Shown here: piece by piece, positions 45,652 through 58,169 of the stretch | Position numbering within the stretch: the first letter of the stretch is position 1 | Layout: each line of letters opens with the position of its first letter | NCBI GenBank assembly: GCA_019925795.1 | Contig: CM034300.1 | Location: 36,319,591 to 36,383,590, forward strand | Direction of reading: 5' to 3' | DNA length: 64,000 nt | Source of the DNA: Dendrobium chrysotoxum | Lineage: Eukaryota; Streptophyta; Magnoliopsida; Asparagales; Orchidaceae | The notes under the pieces: generated by a model | What the model was told of the DNA's origin: nothing | What the model saw: only the letters and a program-made list of their open reading frames with translations | Databases searched by the model: none | Program-made: the position numbers and the translations under genes

Positions 45652-45770
45652 GGGTGCGACCATACCAGCACCAGTGCACCGGATCCCATCAGAACTCCGC
45701 AGTTAAGCGTGCTTGGGCGAGAGTAGTACTAGGATGGGTGACCTCCTGGGAAGTCCTCGTGTTGCACCCC
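45652..45770 (+). rRNA. 5S rRNA: 5S rRNA, copy 93, A allele
   Basis: Consensus gene and spacer. Confidence 0.97.
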
Positions 45771-46147
45771 CTTTTTCAACCGGGGTTCTCTTTTTTTCTC
45801 ATGGCGCTCCATCACGGCCTACTGAACCCCGGCAATGCTCGCTCGGCGCGCATCGGGCGAAGAAACCCTCATCGTGGGACCCCTGAAGGGGAACGGCATG
45901 TCCAAGGATTCGGCCGCGCGGTAATCGCGATAACTTTCTGCCGAGGATTCCGTTTCGGCCTTATGACCCCATTCCGGAATGCTTTTTCAGAGCCGGAGGT
46001 GGCGCCGATGTGCCAAAGGCCCATCGGACGGGCTTGCGCAGCCGAACAGCGCAGTTTCGGTCCCCTACGGTCCGCCGGAATGAAGACGCCCCCAAATCCC
46101 CGTTCAGCCGGAGTCTACTTAATTATATTTTGAGACCATATTACTAC

Positions 46148-46266
46148 GGGTGCGACCATACCAGCACCAGTGCACCGGATCCCATCAGAACTCCGCAGTT
46201 AAGCGTGCTTGGGCGAGAGTAGTACTAGGATGGGTGACCTCCTGGGAAGTCCTCGTGTTGCACCCC
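46148..46266 (+). rRNA. 5S rRNA: 5S rRNA, copy 94, mixed allele form
   Basis: Consensus gene; the A/G site reads CAGAGGCC, one base longer than either allele (497-bp unit). Confidence 0.97.
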
Positions 46267-46644
46267 CTTTTTCAACCGGGGTTCTCTTTTTTTCTCATGG
46301 CGCTCCATCACGGCCTACTGAACCCCGGCAATGCTCGCTCGGCGCGCATCGGGCGAAGAAACCCTCATCGTGGGACCCCTGAAGGGGAACGGCATGTCCA
46401 AGGATTCGGCCGCGCGGTAATCGCGATAACTTTCTGCCGAGGATTCCGTTTCGGCCTTATGACCCCATTCCGGAATGCTTTTTCAGAGGCCGGAGGTGGC
46501 GCCGATGTGCCAAAGGCCCATCGGACGGGCTTGCGCAGCCGAACAGCGCAGTTTCGGTCCCCTACGGTCCGCCGGAATGAAGACGCCCCCAAATCCCCGT
46601 TCAGCCGGAGTCTACTTAATTATATTTTGAGACCATATTACTAC

Positions 46645-46763
46645 GGGTGCGACCATACCAGCACCAGTGCACCGGATCCCATCAGAACTCCGCAGTTAAG
46701 CGTGCTTGGGCGAGAGTAGTACTAGGATGGGTGACCTCCTGGGAAGTCCTCGTGTTGCACCCC
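46645..46763 (+). rRNA. 5S rRNA: 5S rRNA, copy 95, A allele
   Basis: Consensus gene and spacer. Confidence 0.97.
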
Positions 46764-47140
46764 CTTTTTCAACCGGGGTTCTCTTTTTTTCTCATGGCGC
46801 TCCATCACGGCCTACTGAACCCCGGCAATGCTCGCTCGGCGCGCATCGGGCGAAGAAACCCTCATCGTGGGACCCCTGAAGGGGAACGGCATGTCCAAGG
46901 ATTCGGCCGCGCGGTAATCGCGATAACTTTCTGCCGAGGATTCCGTTTCGGCCTTATGACCCCATTCCGGAATGCTTTTTCAGAGCCGGAGGTGGCGCCG
47001 ATGTGCCAAAGGCCCATCGGACGGGCTTGCGCAGCCGAACAGCGCAGTTTCGGTCCCCTACGGTCCGCCGGAATGAAGACGCCCCCAAATCCCCGTTCAG
47101 CCGGAGTCTACTTAATTATATTTTGAGACCATATTACTAC

Positions 47141-47259
47141 GGGTGCGACCATACCAGCACCAGTGCACCGGATCCCATCAGAACTCCGCAGTTAAGCGTG
47201 CTTGGGCGAGAGTAGTACTAGGATGGGTGACCTCCTGGGAAGTCCTCGTGTTGCACCCC
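47141..47259 (+). rRNA. 5S rRNA: 5S rRNA, copy 96, G allele
   Basis: Consensus gene; spacer G at 47480. Confidence 0.97.
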
Positions 47260-47636
47260 CTTTTTCAACCGGGGTTCTCTTTTTTTCTCATGGCGCTCCA
47301 TCACGGCCTACTGAACCCCGGCAATGCTCGCTCGGCGCGCATCGGGCGAAGAAACCCTCATCGTGGGACCCCTGAAGGGGAACGGCATGTCCAAGGATTC
47401 GGCCGCGCGGTAATCGCGATAACTTTCTGCCGAGGATTCCGTTTCGGCCTTATGACCCCATTCCGGAATGCTTTTTCAGGGCCGGAGGTGGCGCCGATGT
47501 GCCAAAGGCCCATCGGACGGGCTTGCGCAGCCGAACAGCGCAGTTTCGGTCCCCTACGGTCCGCCGGAATGAAGACGCCCCCAAATCCCCGTTCAGCCGG
47601 AGTCTACTTAATTATATTTTGAGACCATATTACTAC

Positions 47637-47755
47637 GGGTGCGACCATACCAGCACCAGTGCACCGGATCCCATCAGAACTCCGCAGTTAAGCGTGCTTG
47701 GGCGAGAGTAGTACTAGGATGGGTGACCTCCTGGGAAGTCCTCGTGTTGCACCCC
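47637..47755 (+). rRNA. 5S rRNA: 5S rRNA, copy 97, A allele, 495-bp unit
   Basis: Consensus gene; the spacer has GGTCCCTACGG with three C (48047-48049) instead of four, a change shared with the unit at 49124. Confidence 0.97.
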
Positions 47756-48131
47756 CTTTTTCAACCGGGGTTCTCTTTTTTTCTCATGGCGCTCCATCAC
47801 GGCCTACTGAACCCCGGCAATGCTCGCTCGGCGCGCATCGGGCGAAGAAACCCTCATCGTGGGACCCCTGAAGGGGAACGGCATGTCCAAGGATTCGGCC
47901 GCGCGGTAATCGCGATAACTTTCTGCCGAGGATTCCGTTTCGGCCTTATGACCCCATTCCGGAATGCTTTTTCAGAGCCGGAGGTGGCGCCGATGTGCCA
48001 AAGGCCCATCGGACGGGCTTGCGCAGCCGAACAGCGCAGTTTCGGTCCCTACGGTCCGCCGGAATGAAGACGCCCCCAAATCCCCGTTCAGCCGGAGTCT
48101 ACTTAATTATATTTTGAGACCATATTACTAC

Positions 48132-48250
48132 GGGTGCGACCATACCAGCACCAGTGCACCGGATCCCATCAGAACTCCGCAGTTAAGCGTGCTTGGGCGA
48201 GAGTAGTACTAGGATGGGTGACCTCCTGGGAAGTCCTCGTGTTGCACCCC
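48132..48250 (+). rRNA. 5S rRNA: 5S rRNA, copy 98, G allele
   Basis: Consensus gene; spacer G at 48471. Confidence 0.97.
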
Positions 48251-48627
48251 CTTTTTCAACCGGGGTTCTCTTTTTTTCTCATGGCGCTCCATCACGGCCT
48301 ACTGAACCCCGGCAATGCTCGCTCGGCGCGCATCGGGCGAAGAAACCCTCATCGTGGGACCCCTGAAGGGGAACGGCATGTCCAAGGATTCGGCCGCGCG
48401 GTAATCGCGATAACTTTCTGCCGAGGATTCCGTTTCGGCCTTATGACCCCATTCCGGAATGCTTTTTCAGGGCCGGAGGTGGCGCCGATGTGCCAAAGGC
48501 CCATCGGACGGGCTTGCGCAGCCGAACAGCGCAGTTTCGGTCCCCTACGGTCCGCCGGAATGAAGACGCCCCCAAATCCCCGTTCAGCCGGAGTCTACTT
48601 AATTATATTTTGAGACCATATTACTAC

Positions 48628-48746
48628 GGGTGCGACCATACCAGCACCAGTGCACCGGATCCCATCAGAACTCCGCAGTTAAGCGTGCTTGGGCGAGAGT
48701 AGTACTAGGATGGGTGACCTCCTGGGAAGTCCTCGTGTTGCACCCC
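48628..48746 (+). rRNA. 5S rRNA: 5S rRNA, copy 99, A allele
   Basis: Consensus gene and spacer. Confidence 0.97.
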
Positions 48747-49123
48747 CTTTTTCAACCGGGGTTCTCTTTTTTTCTCATGGCGCTCCATCACGGCCTACTG
48801 AACCCCGGCAATGCTCGCTCGGCGCGCATCGGGCGAAGAAACCCTCATCGTGGGACCCCTGAAGGGGAACGGCATGTCCAAGGATTCGGCCGCGCGGTAA
48901 TCGCGATAACTTTCTGCCGAGGATTCCGTTTCGGCCTTATGACCCCATTCCGGAATGCTTTTTCAGAGCCGGAGGTGGCGCCGATGTGCCAAAGGCCCAT
49001 CGGACGGGCTTGCGCAGCCGAACAGCGCAGTTTCGGTCCCCTACGGTCCGCCGGAATGAAGACGCCCCCAAATCCCCGTTCAGCCGGAGTCTACTTAATT
49101 ATATTTTGAGACCATATTACTAC

Positions 49124-49242
49124 GGGTGCGACCATACCAGCACCAGTGCACCGGATCCCATCAGAACTCCGCAGTTAAGCGTGCTTGGGCGAGAGTAGTA
49201 CTAGGATGGGTGACCTCCTGGGAAGTCCTCGTGTTGCACCCC
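49124..49242 (+). rRNA. 5S rRNA: 5S rRNA, copy 100, A allele, 495-bp unit
   Basis: Consensus gene; the spacer lacks the same C as the unit at 47637 (run at 49534-49536). Confidence 0.97.
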
Positions 49243-49618
49243 CTTTTTCAACCGGGGTTCTCTTTTTTTCTCATGGCGCTCCATCACGGCCTACTGAACC
49301 CCGGCAATGCTCGCTCGGCGCGCATCGGGCGAAGAAACCCTCATCGTGGGACCCCTGAAGGGGAACGGCATGTCCAAGGATTCGGCCGCGCGGTAATCGC
49401 GATAACTTTCTGCCGAGGATTCCGTTTCGGCCTTATGACCCCATTCCGGAATGCTTTTTCAGAGCCGGAGGTGGCGCCGATGTGCCAAAGGCCCATCGGA
49501 CGGGCTTGCGCAGCCGAACAGCGCAGTTTCGGTCCCTACGGTCCGCCGGAATGAAGACGCCCCCAAATCCCCGTTCAGCCGGAGTCTACTTAATTATATT
49601 TTGAGACCATATTACTAC

Positions 49619-49737
49619 GGGTGCGACCATACCAGCACCAGTGCACCGGATCCCATCAGAACTCCGCAGTTAAGCGTGCTTGGGCGAGAGTAGTACTAGG
49701 ATGGGTGACCTCCTGGGAAGTCCTCGTGTTGCACCCC
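49619..49737 (+). rRNA. 5S rRNA: 5S rRNA, copy 101, A allele
   Basis: Consensus gene and spacer. Confidence 0.97.
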
Positions 49738-50114
49738 CTTTTTCAACCGGGGTTCTCTTTTTTTCTCATGGCGCTCCATCACGGCCTACTGAACCCCGGC
49801 AATGCTCGCTCGGCGCGCATCGGGCGAAGAAACCCTCATCGTGGGACCCCTGAAGGGGAACGGCATGTCCAAGGATTCGGCCGCGCGGTAATCGCGATAA
49901 CTTTCTGCCGAGGATTCCGTTTCGGCCTTATGACCCCATTCCGGAATGCTTTTTCAGAGCCGGAGGTGGCGCCGATGTGCCAAAGGCCCATCGGACGGGC
50001 TTGCGCAGCCGAACAGCGCAGTTTCGGTCCCCTACGGTCCGCCGGAATGAAGACGCCCCCAAATCCCCGTTCAGCCGGAGTCTACTTAATTATATTTTGA
50101 GACCATATTACTAC

Positions 50115-50233
50115 GGGTGCGACCATACCAGCACCAGTGCACCGGATCCCATCAGAACTCCGCAGTTAAGCGTGCTTGGGCGAGAGTAGTACTAGGATGG
50201 GTGACCTCCTGGGAAGTCCTCGTGTTGCACCCC
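50115..50233 (+). rRNA. 5S rRNA: 5S rRNA, copy 102, A allele
   Basis: Consensus gene and spacer. Confidence 0.97.
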
Positions 50234-50610
50234 CTTTTTCAACCGGGGTTCTCTTTTTTTCTCATGGCGCTCCATCACGGCCTACTGAACCCCGGCAATG
50301 CTCGCTCGGCGCGCATCGGGCGAAGAAACCCTCATCGTGGGACCCCTGAAGGGGAACGGCATGTCCAAGGATTCGGCCGCGCGGTAATCGCGATAACTTT
50401 CTGCCGAGGATTCCGTTTCGGCCTTATGACCCCATTCCGGAATGCTTTTTCAGAGCCGGAGGTGGCGCCGATGTGCCAAAGGCCCATCGGACGGGCTTGC
50501 GCAGCCGAACAGCGCAGTTTCGGTCCCCTACGGTCCGCCGGAATGAAGACGCCCCCAAATCCCCGTTCAGCCGGAGTCTACTTAATTATATTTTGAGACC
50601 ATATTACTAC

Positions 50611-50729
50611 GGGTGCGACCATACCAGCACCAGTGCACCGGATCCCATCAGAACTCCGCAGTTAAGCGTGCTTGGGCGAGAGTAGTACTAGGATGGGTGA
50701 CCTCCTGGGAAGTCCTCGTGTTGCACCCC
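50611..50729 (+). rRNA. 5S rRNA: 5S rRNA, copy 103, G allele
   Basis: Consensus gene; spacer G at 50950. Confidence 0.97.
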
Positions 50730-51106
50730 CTTTTTCAACCGGGGTTCTCTTTTTTTCTCATGGCGCTCCATCACGGCCTACTGAACCCCGGCAATGCTCG
50801 CTCGGCGCGCATCGGGCGAAGAAACCCTCATCGTGGGACCCCTGAAGGGGAACGGCATGTCCAAGGATTCGGCCGCGCGGTAATCGCGATAACTTTCTGC
50901 CGAGGATTCCGTTTCGGCCTTATGACCCCATTCCGGAATGCTTTTTCAGGGCCGGAGGTGGCGCCGATGTGCCAAAGGCCCATCGGACGGGCTTGCGCAG
51001 CCGAACAGCGCAGTTTCGGTCCCCTACGGTCCGCCGGAATGAAGACGCCCCCAAATCCCCGTTCAGCCGGAGTCTACTTAATTATATTTTGAGACCATAT
51101 TACTAC

Positions 51107-51225
51107 GGGTGCGACCATACCAGCACCAGTGCACCGGATCCCATCAGAACTCCGCAGTTAAGCGTGCTTGGGCGAGAGTAGTACTAGGATGGGTGACCTC
51201 CTGGGAAGTCCTCGTGTTGCACCCC
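51107..51225 (+). rRNA. 5S rRNA: 5S rRNA, copy 104, G allele
   Basis: Consensus gene; spacer G at 51446. Confidence 0.97.
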
Positions 51226-51602
51226 CTTTTTCAACCGGGGTTCTCTTTTTTTCTCATGGCGCTCCATCACGGCCTACTGAACCCCGGCAATGCTCGCTCG
51301 GCGCGCATCGGGCGAAGAAACCCTCATCGTGGGACCCCTGAAGGGGAACGGCATGTCCAAGGATTCGGCCGCGCGGTAATCGCGATAACTTTCTGCCGAG
51401 GATTCCGTTTCGGCCTTATGACCCCATTCCGGAATGCTTTTTCAGGGCCGGAGGTGGCGCCGATGTGCCAAAGGCCCATCGGACGGGCTTGCGCAGCCGA
51501 ACAGCGCAGTTTCGGTCCCCTACGGTCCGCCGGAATGAAGACGCCCCCAAATCCCCGTTCAGCCGGAGTCTACTTAATTATATTTTGAGACCATATTACT
51601 AC

Positions 51603-51721
51603 GGGTGCGACCATACCAGCACCAGTGCACCGGATCCCATCAGAACTCCGCAGTTAAGCGTGCTTGGGCGAGAGTAGTACTAGGATGGGTGACCTCCTGG
51701 GAAGTCCTCGTGTTGCACCCC
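51603..51721 (+). rRNA. 5S rRNA: 5S rRNA, copy 105, A allele
   Basis: Consensus gene and spacer. Confidence 0.97.
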
Positions 51722-52098
51722 CTTTTTCAACCGGGGTTCTCTTTTTTTCTCATGGCGCTCCATCACGGCCTACTGAACCCCGGCAATGCTCGCTCGGCGC
51801 GCATCGGGCGAAGAAACCCTCATCGTGGGACCCCTGAAGGGGAACGGCATGTCCAAGGATTCGGCCGCGCGGTAATCGCGATAACTTTCTGCCGAGGATT
51901 CCGTTTCGGCCTTATGACCCCATTCCGGAATGCTTTTTCAGAGCCGGAGGTGGCGCCGATGTGCCAAAGGCCCATCGGACGGGCTTGCGCAGCCGAACAG
52001 CGCAGTTTCGGTCCCCTACGGTCCGCCGGAATGAAGACGCCCCCAAATCCCCGTTCAGCCGGAGTCTACTTAATTATATTTTGAGACCATATTACTAC

Positions 52099-52217
52099 GG
52101 GTGCGACCATACCAGCACCAGTGCACCGGATCCCATCAGAACTCCGCAGTTAAGCGTGCTTGGGCGAGAGTAGTACTAGGATGGGTGACCTCCTGGGAAG
52201 TCCTCGTGTTGCACCCC
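52099..52217 (+). rRNA. 5S rRNA: 5S rRNA, copy 106, A allele
   Basis: Consensus gene and spacer. Confidence 0.97.
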
Positions 52218-52594
52218 CTTTTTCAACCGGGGTTCTCTTTTTTTCTCATGGCGCTCCATCACGGCCTACTGAACCCCGGCAATGCTCGCTCGGCGCGCAT
52301 CGGGCGAAGAAACCCTCATCGTGGGACCCCTGAAGGGGAACGGCATGTCCAAGGATTCGGCCGCGCGGTAATCGCGATAACTTTCTGCCGAGGATTCCGT
52401 TTCGGCCTTATGACCCCATTCCGGAATGCTTTTTCAGAGCCGGAGGTGGCGCCGATGTGCCAAAGGCCCATCGGACGGGCTTGCGCAGCCGAACAGCGCA
52501 GTTTCGGTCCCCTACGGTCCGCCGGAATGAAGACGCCCCCAAATCCCCGTTCAGCCGGAGTCTACTTAATTATATTTTGAGACCATATTACTAC

Positions 52595-52713
52595 GGGTGC
52601 GACCATACCAGCACCAGTGCACCGGATCCCATCAGAACTCCGCAGTTAAGCGTGCTTGGGCGAGAGTAGTACTAGGATGGGTGACCTCCTGGGAAGTCCT
52701 CGTGTTGCACCCC
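52595..52713 (+). rRNA. 5S rRNA: 5S rRNA, copy 107, A allele
   Basis: Consensus gene and spacer. Confidence 0.97.
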
Positions 52714-53090
52714 CTTTTTCAACCGGGGTTCTCTTTTTTTCTCATGGCGCTCCATCACGGCCTACTGAACCCCGGCAATGCTCGCTCGGCGCGCATCGGG
52801 CGAAGAAACCCTCATCGTGGGACCCCTGAAGGGGAACGGCATGTCCAAGGATTCGGCCGCGCGGTAATCGCGATAACTTTCTGCCGAGGATTCCGTTTCG
52901 GCCTTATGACCCCATTCCGGAATGCTTTTTCAGAGCCGGAGGTGGCGCCGATGTGCCAAAGGCCCATCGGACGGGCTTGCGCAGCCGAACAGCGCAGTTT
53001 CGGTCCCCTACGGTCCGCCGGAATGAAGACGCCCCCAAATCCCCGTTCAGCCGGAGTCTACTTAATTATATTTTGAGACCATATTACTAC

Positions 53091-53209
53091 GGGTGCGACC
53101 ATACCAGCACCAGTGCACCGGATCCCATCAGAACTCCGCAGTTAAGCGTGCTTGGGCGAGAGTAGTACTAGGATGGGTGACCTCCTGGGAAGTCCTCGTG
53201 TTGCACCCC
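53091..53209 (+). rRNA. 5S rRNA: 5S rRNA, copy 108, A allele
   Basis: Consensus gene and spacer. Confidence 0.97.
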
Positions 53210-53586
53210 CTTTTTCAACCGGGGTTCTCTTTTTTTCTCATGGCGCTCCATCACGGCCTACTGAACCCCGGCAATGCTCGCTCGGCGCGCATCGGGCGAA
53301 GAAACCCTCATCGTGGGACCCCTGAAGGGGAACGGCATGTCCAAGGATTCGGCCGCGCGGTAATCGCGATAACTTTCTGCCGAGGATTCCGTTTCGGCCT
53401 TATGACCCCATTCCGGAATGCTTTTTCAGAGCCGGAGGTGGCGCCGATGTGCCAAAGGCCCATCGGACGGGCTTGCGCAGCCGAACAGCGCAGTTTCGGT
53501 CCCCTACGGTCCGCCGGAATGAAGACGCCCCCAAATCCCCGTTCAGCCGGAGTCTACTTAATTATATTTTGAGACCATATTACTAC

Positions 53587-53705
53587 GGGTGCGACCATAC
53601 CAGCACCAGTGCACCGGATCCCATCAGAACTCCGCAGTTAAGCGTGCTTGGGCGAGAGTAGTACTAGGATGGGTGACCTCCTGGGAAGTCCTCGTGTTGC
53701 ACCCC
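53587..53705 (+). rRNA. 5S rRNA: 5S rRNA, copy 109, A allele
   Basis: Consensus gene and spacer. Confidence 0.97.
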
Positions 53706-54082
53706 CTTTTTCAACCGGGGTTCTCTTTTTTTCTCATGGCGCTCCATCACGGCCTACTGAACCCCGGCAATGCTCGCTCGGCGCGCATCGGGCGAAGAAA
53801 CCCTCATCGTGGGACCCCTGAAGGGGAACGGCATGTCCAAGGATTCGGCCGCGCGGTAATCGCGATAACTTTCTGCCGAGGATTCCGTTTCGGCCTTATG
53901 ACCCCATTCCGGAATGCTTTTTCAGAGCCGGAGGTGGCGCCGATGTGCCAAAGGCCCATCGGACGGGCTTGCGCAGCCGAACAGCGCAGTTTCGGTCCCC
54001 TACGGTCCGCCGGAATGAAGACGCCCCCAAATCCCCGTTCAGCCGGAGTCTACTTAATTATATTTTGAGACCATATTACTAC

Positions 54083-54201
54083 GGGTGCGACCATACCAGC
54101 ACCAGTGCACCGGATCCCATCAGAACTCCGCAGTTAAGCGTGCTTGGGCGAGAGTAGTACTAGGATGGGTGACCTCCTGGGAAGTCCTCGTGTTGCACCC
54201 C
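54083..54201 (+). rRNA. 5S rRNA: 5S rRNA, copy 110, A allele
   Basis: Consensus gene and spacer. Confidence 0.97.
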
Positions 54202-54578
54202 CTTTTTCAACCGGGGTTCTCTTTTTTTCTCATGGCGCTCCATCACGGCCTACTGAACCCCGGCAATGCTCGCTCGGCGCGCATCGGGCGAAGAAACCCT
54301 CATCGTGGGACCCCTGAAGGGGAACGGCATGTCCAAGGATTCGGCCGCGCGGTAATCGCGATAACTTTCTGCCGAGGATTCCGTTTCGGCCTTATGACCC
54401 CATTCCGGAATGCTTTTTCAGAGCCGGAGGTGGCGCCGATGTGCCAAAGGCCCATCGGACGGGCTTGCGCAGCCGAACAGCGCAGTTTCGGTCCCCTACG
54501 GTCCGCCGGAATGAAGACGCCCCCAAATCCCCGTTCAGCCGGAGTCTACTTAATTATATTTTGAGACCATATTACTAC

Positions 54579-54697
54579 GGGTGCGACCATACCAGCACCA
54601 GTGCACCGGATCCCATCAGAACTCCGCAGTTAAGCGTGCTTGGGCGAGAGTAGTACTAGGATGGGTGACCTCCTGGGAAGTCCTCGTGTTGCACCCC
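54579..54697 (+). rRNA. 5S rRNA: 5S rRNA, copy 111, A allele
   Basis: Consensus gene and spacer. Confidence 0.97.
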
Positions 54698-55074
54698 CTT
54701 TTTCAACCGGGGTTCTCTTTTTTTCTCATGGCGCTCCATCACGGCCTACTGAACCCCGGCAATGCTCGCTCGGCGCGCATCGGGCGAAGAAACCCTCATC
54801 GTGGGACCCCTGAAGGGGAACGGCATGTCCAAGGATTCGGCCGCGCGGTAATCGCGATAACTTTCTGCCGAGGATTCCGTTTCGGCCTTATGACCCCATT
54901 CCGGAATGCTTTTTCAGAGCCGGAGGTGGCGCCGATGTGCCAAAGGCCCATCGGACGGGCTTGCGCAGCCGAACAGCGCAGTTTCGGTCCCCTACGGTCC
55001 GCCGGAATGAAGACGCCCCCAAATCCCCGTTCAGCCGGAGTCTACTTAATTATATTTTGAGACCATATTACTAC

Positions 55075-55193
55075 GGGTGCGACCATACCAGCACCAGTGC
55101 ACCGGATCCCATCAGAACTCCGCAGTTAAGCGTGCTTGGGCGAGAGTAGTACTAGGATGGGTGACCTCCTGGGAAGTCCTCGTGTTGCACCCC
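55075..55193 (+). rRNA. 5S rRNA: 5S rRNA, copy 112, G allele
   Basis: Consensus gene; spacer G at 55414. First of three adjacent G units. Confidence 0.97.
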
Positions 55194-55570
55194 CTTTTTC
55201 AACCGGGGTTCTCTTTTTTTCTCATGGCGCTCCATCACGGCCTACTGAACCCCGGCAATGCTCGCTCGGCGCGCATCGGGCGAAGAAACCCTCATCGTGG
55301 GACCCCTGAAGGGGAACGGCATGTCCAAGGATTCGGCCGCGCGGTAATCGCGATAACTTTCTGCCGAGGATTCCGTTTCGGCCTTATGACCCCATTCCGG
55401 AATGCTTTTTCAGGGCCGGAGGTGGCGCCGATGTGCCAAAGGCCCATCGGACGGGCTTGCGCAGCCGAACAGCGCAGTTTCGGTCCCCTACGGTCCGCCG
55501 GAATGAAGACGCCCCCAAATCCCCGTTCAGCCGGAGTCTACTTAATTATATTTTGAGACCATATTACTAC

Positions 55571-55689
55571 GGGTGCGACCATACCAGCACCAGTGCACCG
55601 GATCCCATCAGAACTCCGCAGTTAAGCGTGCTTGGGCGAGAGTAGTACTAGGATGGGTGACCTCCTGGGAAGTCCTCGTGTTGCACCCC
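55571..55689 (+). rRNA. 5S rRNA: 5S rRNA, copy 113, G allele
   Basis: Consensus gene; spacer G at 55910. Confidence 0.97.
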
Positions 55690-56066
55690 CTTTTTCAACC
55701 GGGGTTCTCTTTTTTTCTCATGGCGCTCCATCACGGCCTACTGAACCCCGGCAATGCTCGCTCGGCGCGCATCGGGCGAAGAAACCCTCATCGTGGGACC
55801 CCTGAAGGGGAACGGCATGTCCAAGGATTCGGCCGCGCGGTAATCGCGATAACTTTCTGCCGAGGATTCCGTTTCGGCCTTATGACCCCATTCCGGAATG
55901 CTTTTTCAGGGCCGGAGGTGGCGCCGATGTGCCAAAGGCCCATCGGACGGGCTTGCGCAGCCGAACAGCGCAGTTTCGGTCCCCTACGGTCCGCCGGAAT
56001 GAAGACGCCCCCAAATCCCCGTTCAGCCGGAGTCTACTTAATTATATTTTGAGACCATATTACTAC

Positions 56067-56185
56067 GGGTGCGACCATACCAGCACCAGTGCACCGGATC
56101 CCATCAGAACTCCGCAGTTAAGCGTGCTTGGGCGAGAGTAGTACTAGGATGGGTGACCTCCTGGGAAGTCCTCGTGTTGCACCCC
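56067..56185 (+). rRNA. 5S rRNA: 5S rRNA, copy 114, G allele
   Basis: Consensus gene; spacer G at 56406. Confidence 0.97.
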
Positions 56186-56562
56186 CTTTTTCAACCGGGG
56201 TTCTCTTTTTTTCTCATGGCGCTCCATCACGGCCTACTGAACCCCGGCAATGCTCGCTCGGCGCGCATCGGGCGAAGAAACCCTCATCGTGGGACCCCTG
56301 AAGGGGAACGGCATGTCCAAGGATTCGGCCGCGCGGTAATCGCGATAACTTTCTGCCGAGGATTCCGTTTCGGCCTTATGACCCCATTCCGGAATGCTTT
56401 TTCAGGGCCGGAGGTGGCGCCGATGTGCCAAAGGCCCATCGGACGGGCTTGCGCAGCCGAACAGCGCAGTTTCGGTCCCCTACGGTCCGCCGGAATGAAG
56501 ACGCCCCCAAATCCCCGTTCAGCCGGAGTCTACTTAATTATATTTTGAGACCATATTACTAC

Positions 56563-56681
56563 GGGTGCGACCATACCAGCACCAGTGCACCGGATCCCAT
56601 CAGAACTCCGCAGTTAAGCGTGCTTGGGCGAGAGTAGTACTAGGATGGGTGACCTCCTGGGAAGTCCTCGTGTTGCACCCC
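56563..56681 (+). rRNA. 5S rRNA: 5S rRNA, copy 115, A allele
   Basis: Consensus gene and spacer. Confidence 0.97.
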
Positions 56682-57058
56682 CTTTTTCAACCGGGGTTCT
56701 CTTTTTTTCTCATGGCGCTCCATCACGGCCTACTGAACCCCGGCAATGCTCGCTCGGCGCGCATCGGGCGAAGAAACCCTCATCGTGGGACCCCTGAAGG
56801 GGAACGGCATGTCCAAGGATTCGGCCGCGCGGTAATCGCGATAACTTTCTGCCGAGGATTCCGTTTCGGCCTTATGACCCCATTCCGGAATGCTTTTTCA
56901 GAGCCGGAGGTGGCGCCGATGTGCCAAAGGCCCATCGGACGGGCTTGCGCAGCCGAACAGCGCAGTTTCGGTCCCCTACGGTCCGCCGGAATGAAGACGC
57001 CCCCAAATCCCCGTTCAGCCGGAGTCTACTTAATTATATTTTGAGACCATATTACTAC

Positions 57059-57177
57059 GGGTGCGACCATACCAGCACCAGTGCACCGGATCCCATCAGA
57101 ACTCCGCAGTTAAGCGTGCTTGGGCGAGAGTAGTACTAGGATGGGTGACCTCCTGGGAAGTCCTCGTGTTGCACCCC
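57059..57177 (+). rRNA. 5S rRNA: 5S rRNA, copy 116, A allele
   Basis: Consensus gene and spacer. Confidence 0.97.
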
Positions 57178-57554
57178 CTTTTTCAACCGGGGTTCTCTTT
57201 TTTTCTCATGGCGCTCCATCACGGCCTACTGAACCCCGGCAATGCTCGCTCGGCGCGCATCGGGCGAAGAAACCCTCATCGTGGGACCCCTGAAGGGGAA
57301 CGGCATGTCCAAGGATTCGGCCGCGCGGTAATCGCGATAACTTTCTGCCGAGGATTCCGTTTCGGCCTTATGACCCCATTCCGGAATGCTTTTTCAGAGC
57401 CGGAGGTGGCGCCGATGTGCCAAAGGCCCATCGGACGGGCTTGCGCAGCCGAACAGCGCAGTTTCGGTCCCCTACGGTCCGCCGGAATGAAGACGCCCCC
57501 AAATCCCCGTTCAGCCGGAGTCTACTTAATTATATTTTGAGACCATATTACTAC

Positions 57555-57673
57555 GGGTGCGACCATACCAGCACCAGTGCACCGGATCCCATCAGAACTC
57601 CGCAGTTAAGCGTGCTTGGGCGAGAGTAGTACTAGGATGGGTGACCTCCTGGGAAGTCCTCGTGTTGCACCCC
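57555..57673 (+). rRNA. 5S rRNA: 5S rRNA, copy 117, A allele
   Basis: Consensus gene and spacer. Confidence 0.97.
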
Positions 57674-58050
57674 CTTTTTCAACCGGGGTTCTCTTTTTTT
57701 CTCATGGCGCTCCATCACGGCCTACTGAACCCCGGCAATGCTCGCTCGGCGCGCATCGGGCGAAGAAACCCTCATCGTGGGACCCCTGAAGGGGAACGGC
57801 ATGTCCAAGGATTCGGCCGCGCGGTAATCGCGATAACTTTCTGCCGAGGATTCCGTTTCGGCCTTATGACCCCATTCCGGAATGCTTTTTCAGAGCCGGA
57901 GGTGGCGCCGATGTGCCAAAGGCCCATCGGACGGGCTTGCGCAGCCGAACAGCGCAGTTTCGGTCCCCTACGGTCCGCCGGAATGAAGACGCCCCCAAAT
58001 CCCCGTTCAGCCGGAGTCTACTTAATTATATTTTGAGACCATATTACTAC

Positions 58051-58169
58051 GGGTGCGACCATACCAGCACCAGTGCACCGGATCCCATCAGAACTCCGCA
58101 GTTAAGCGTGCTTGGGCGAGAGTAGTACTAGGATGGGTGACCTCCTGGGAAGTCCTCGTGTTGCACCCC
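58051..58169 (+). rRNA. 5S rRNA: 5S rRNA, copy 118, A allele
   Basis: Consensus gene and spacer. Confidence 0.97.
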
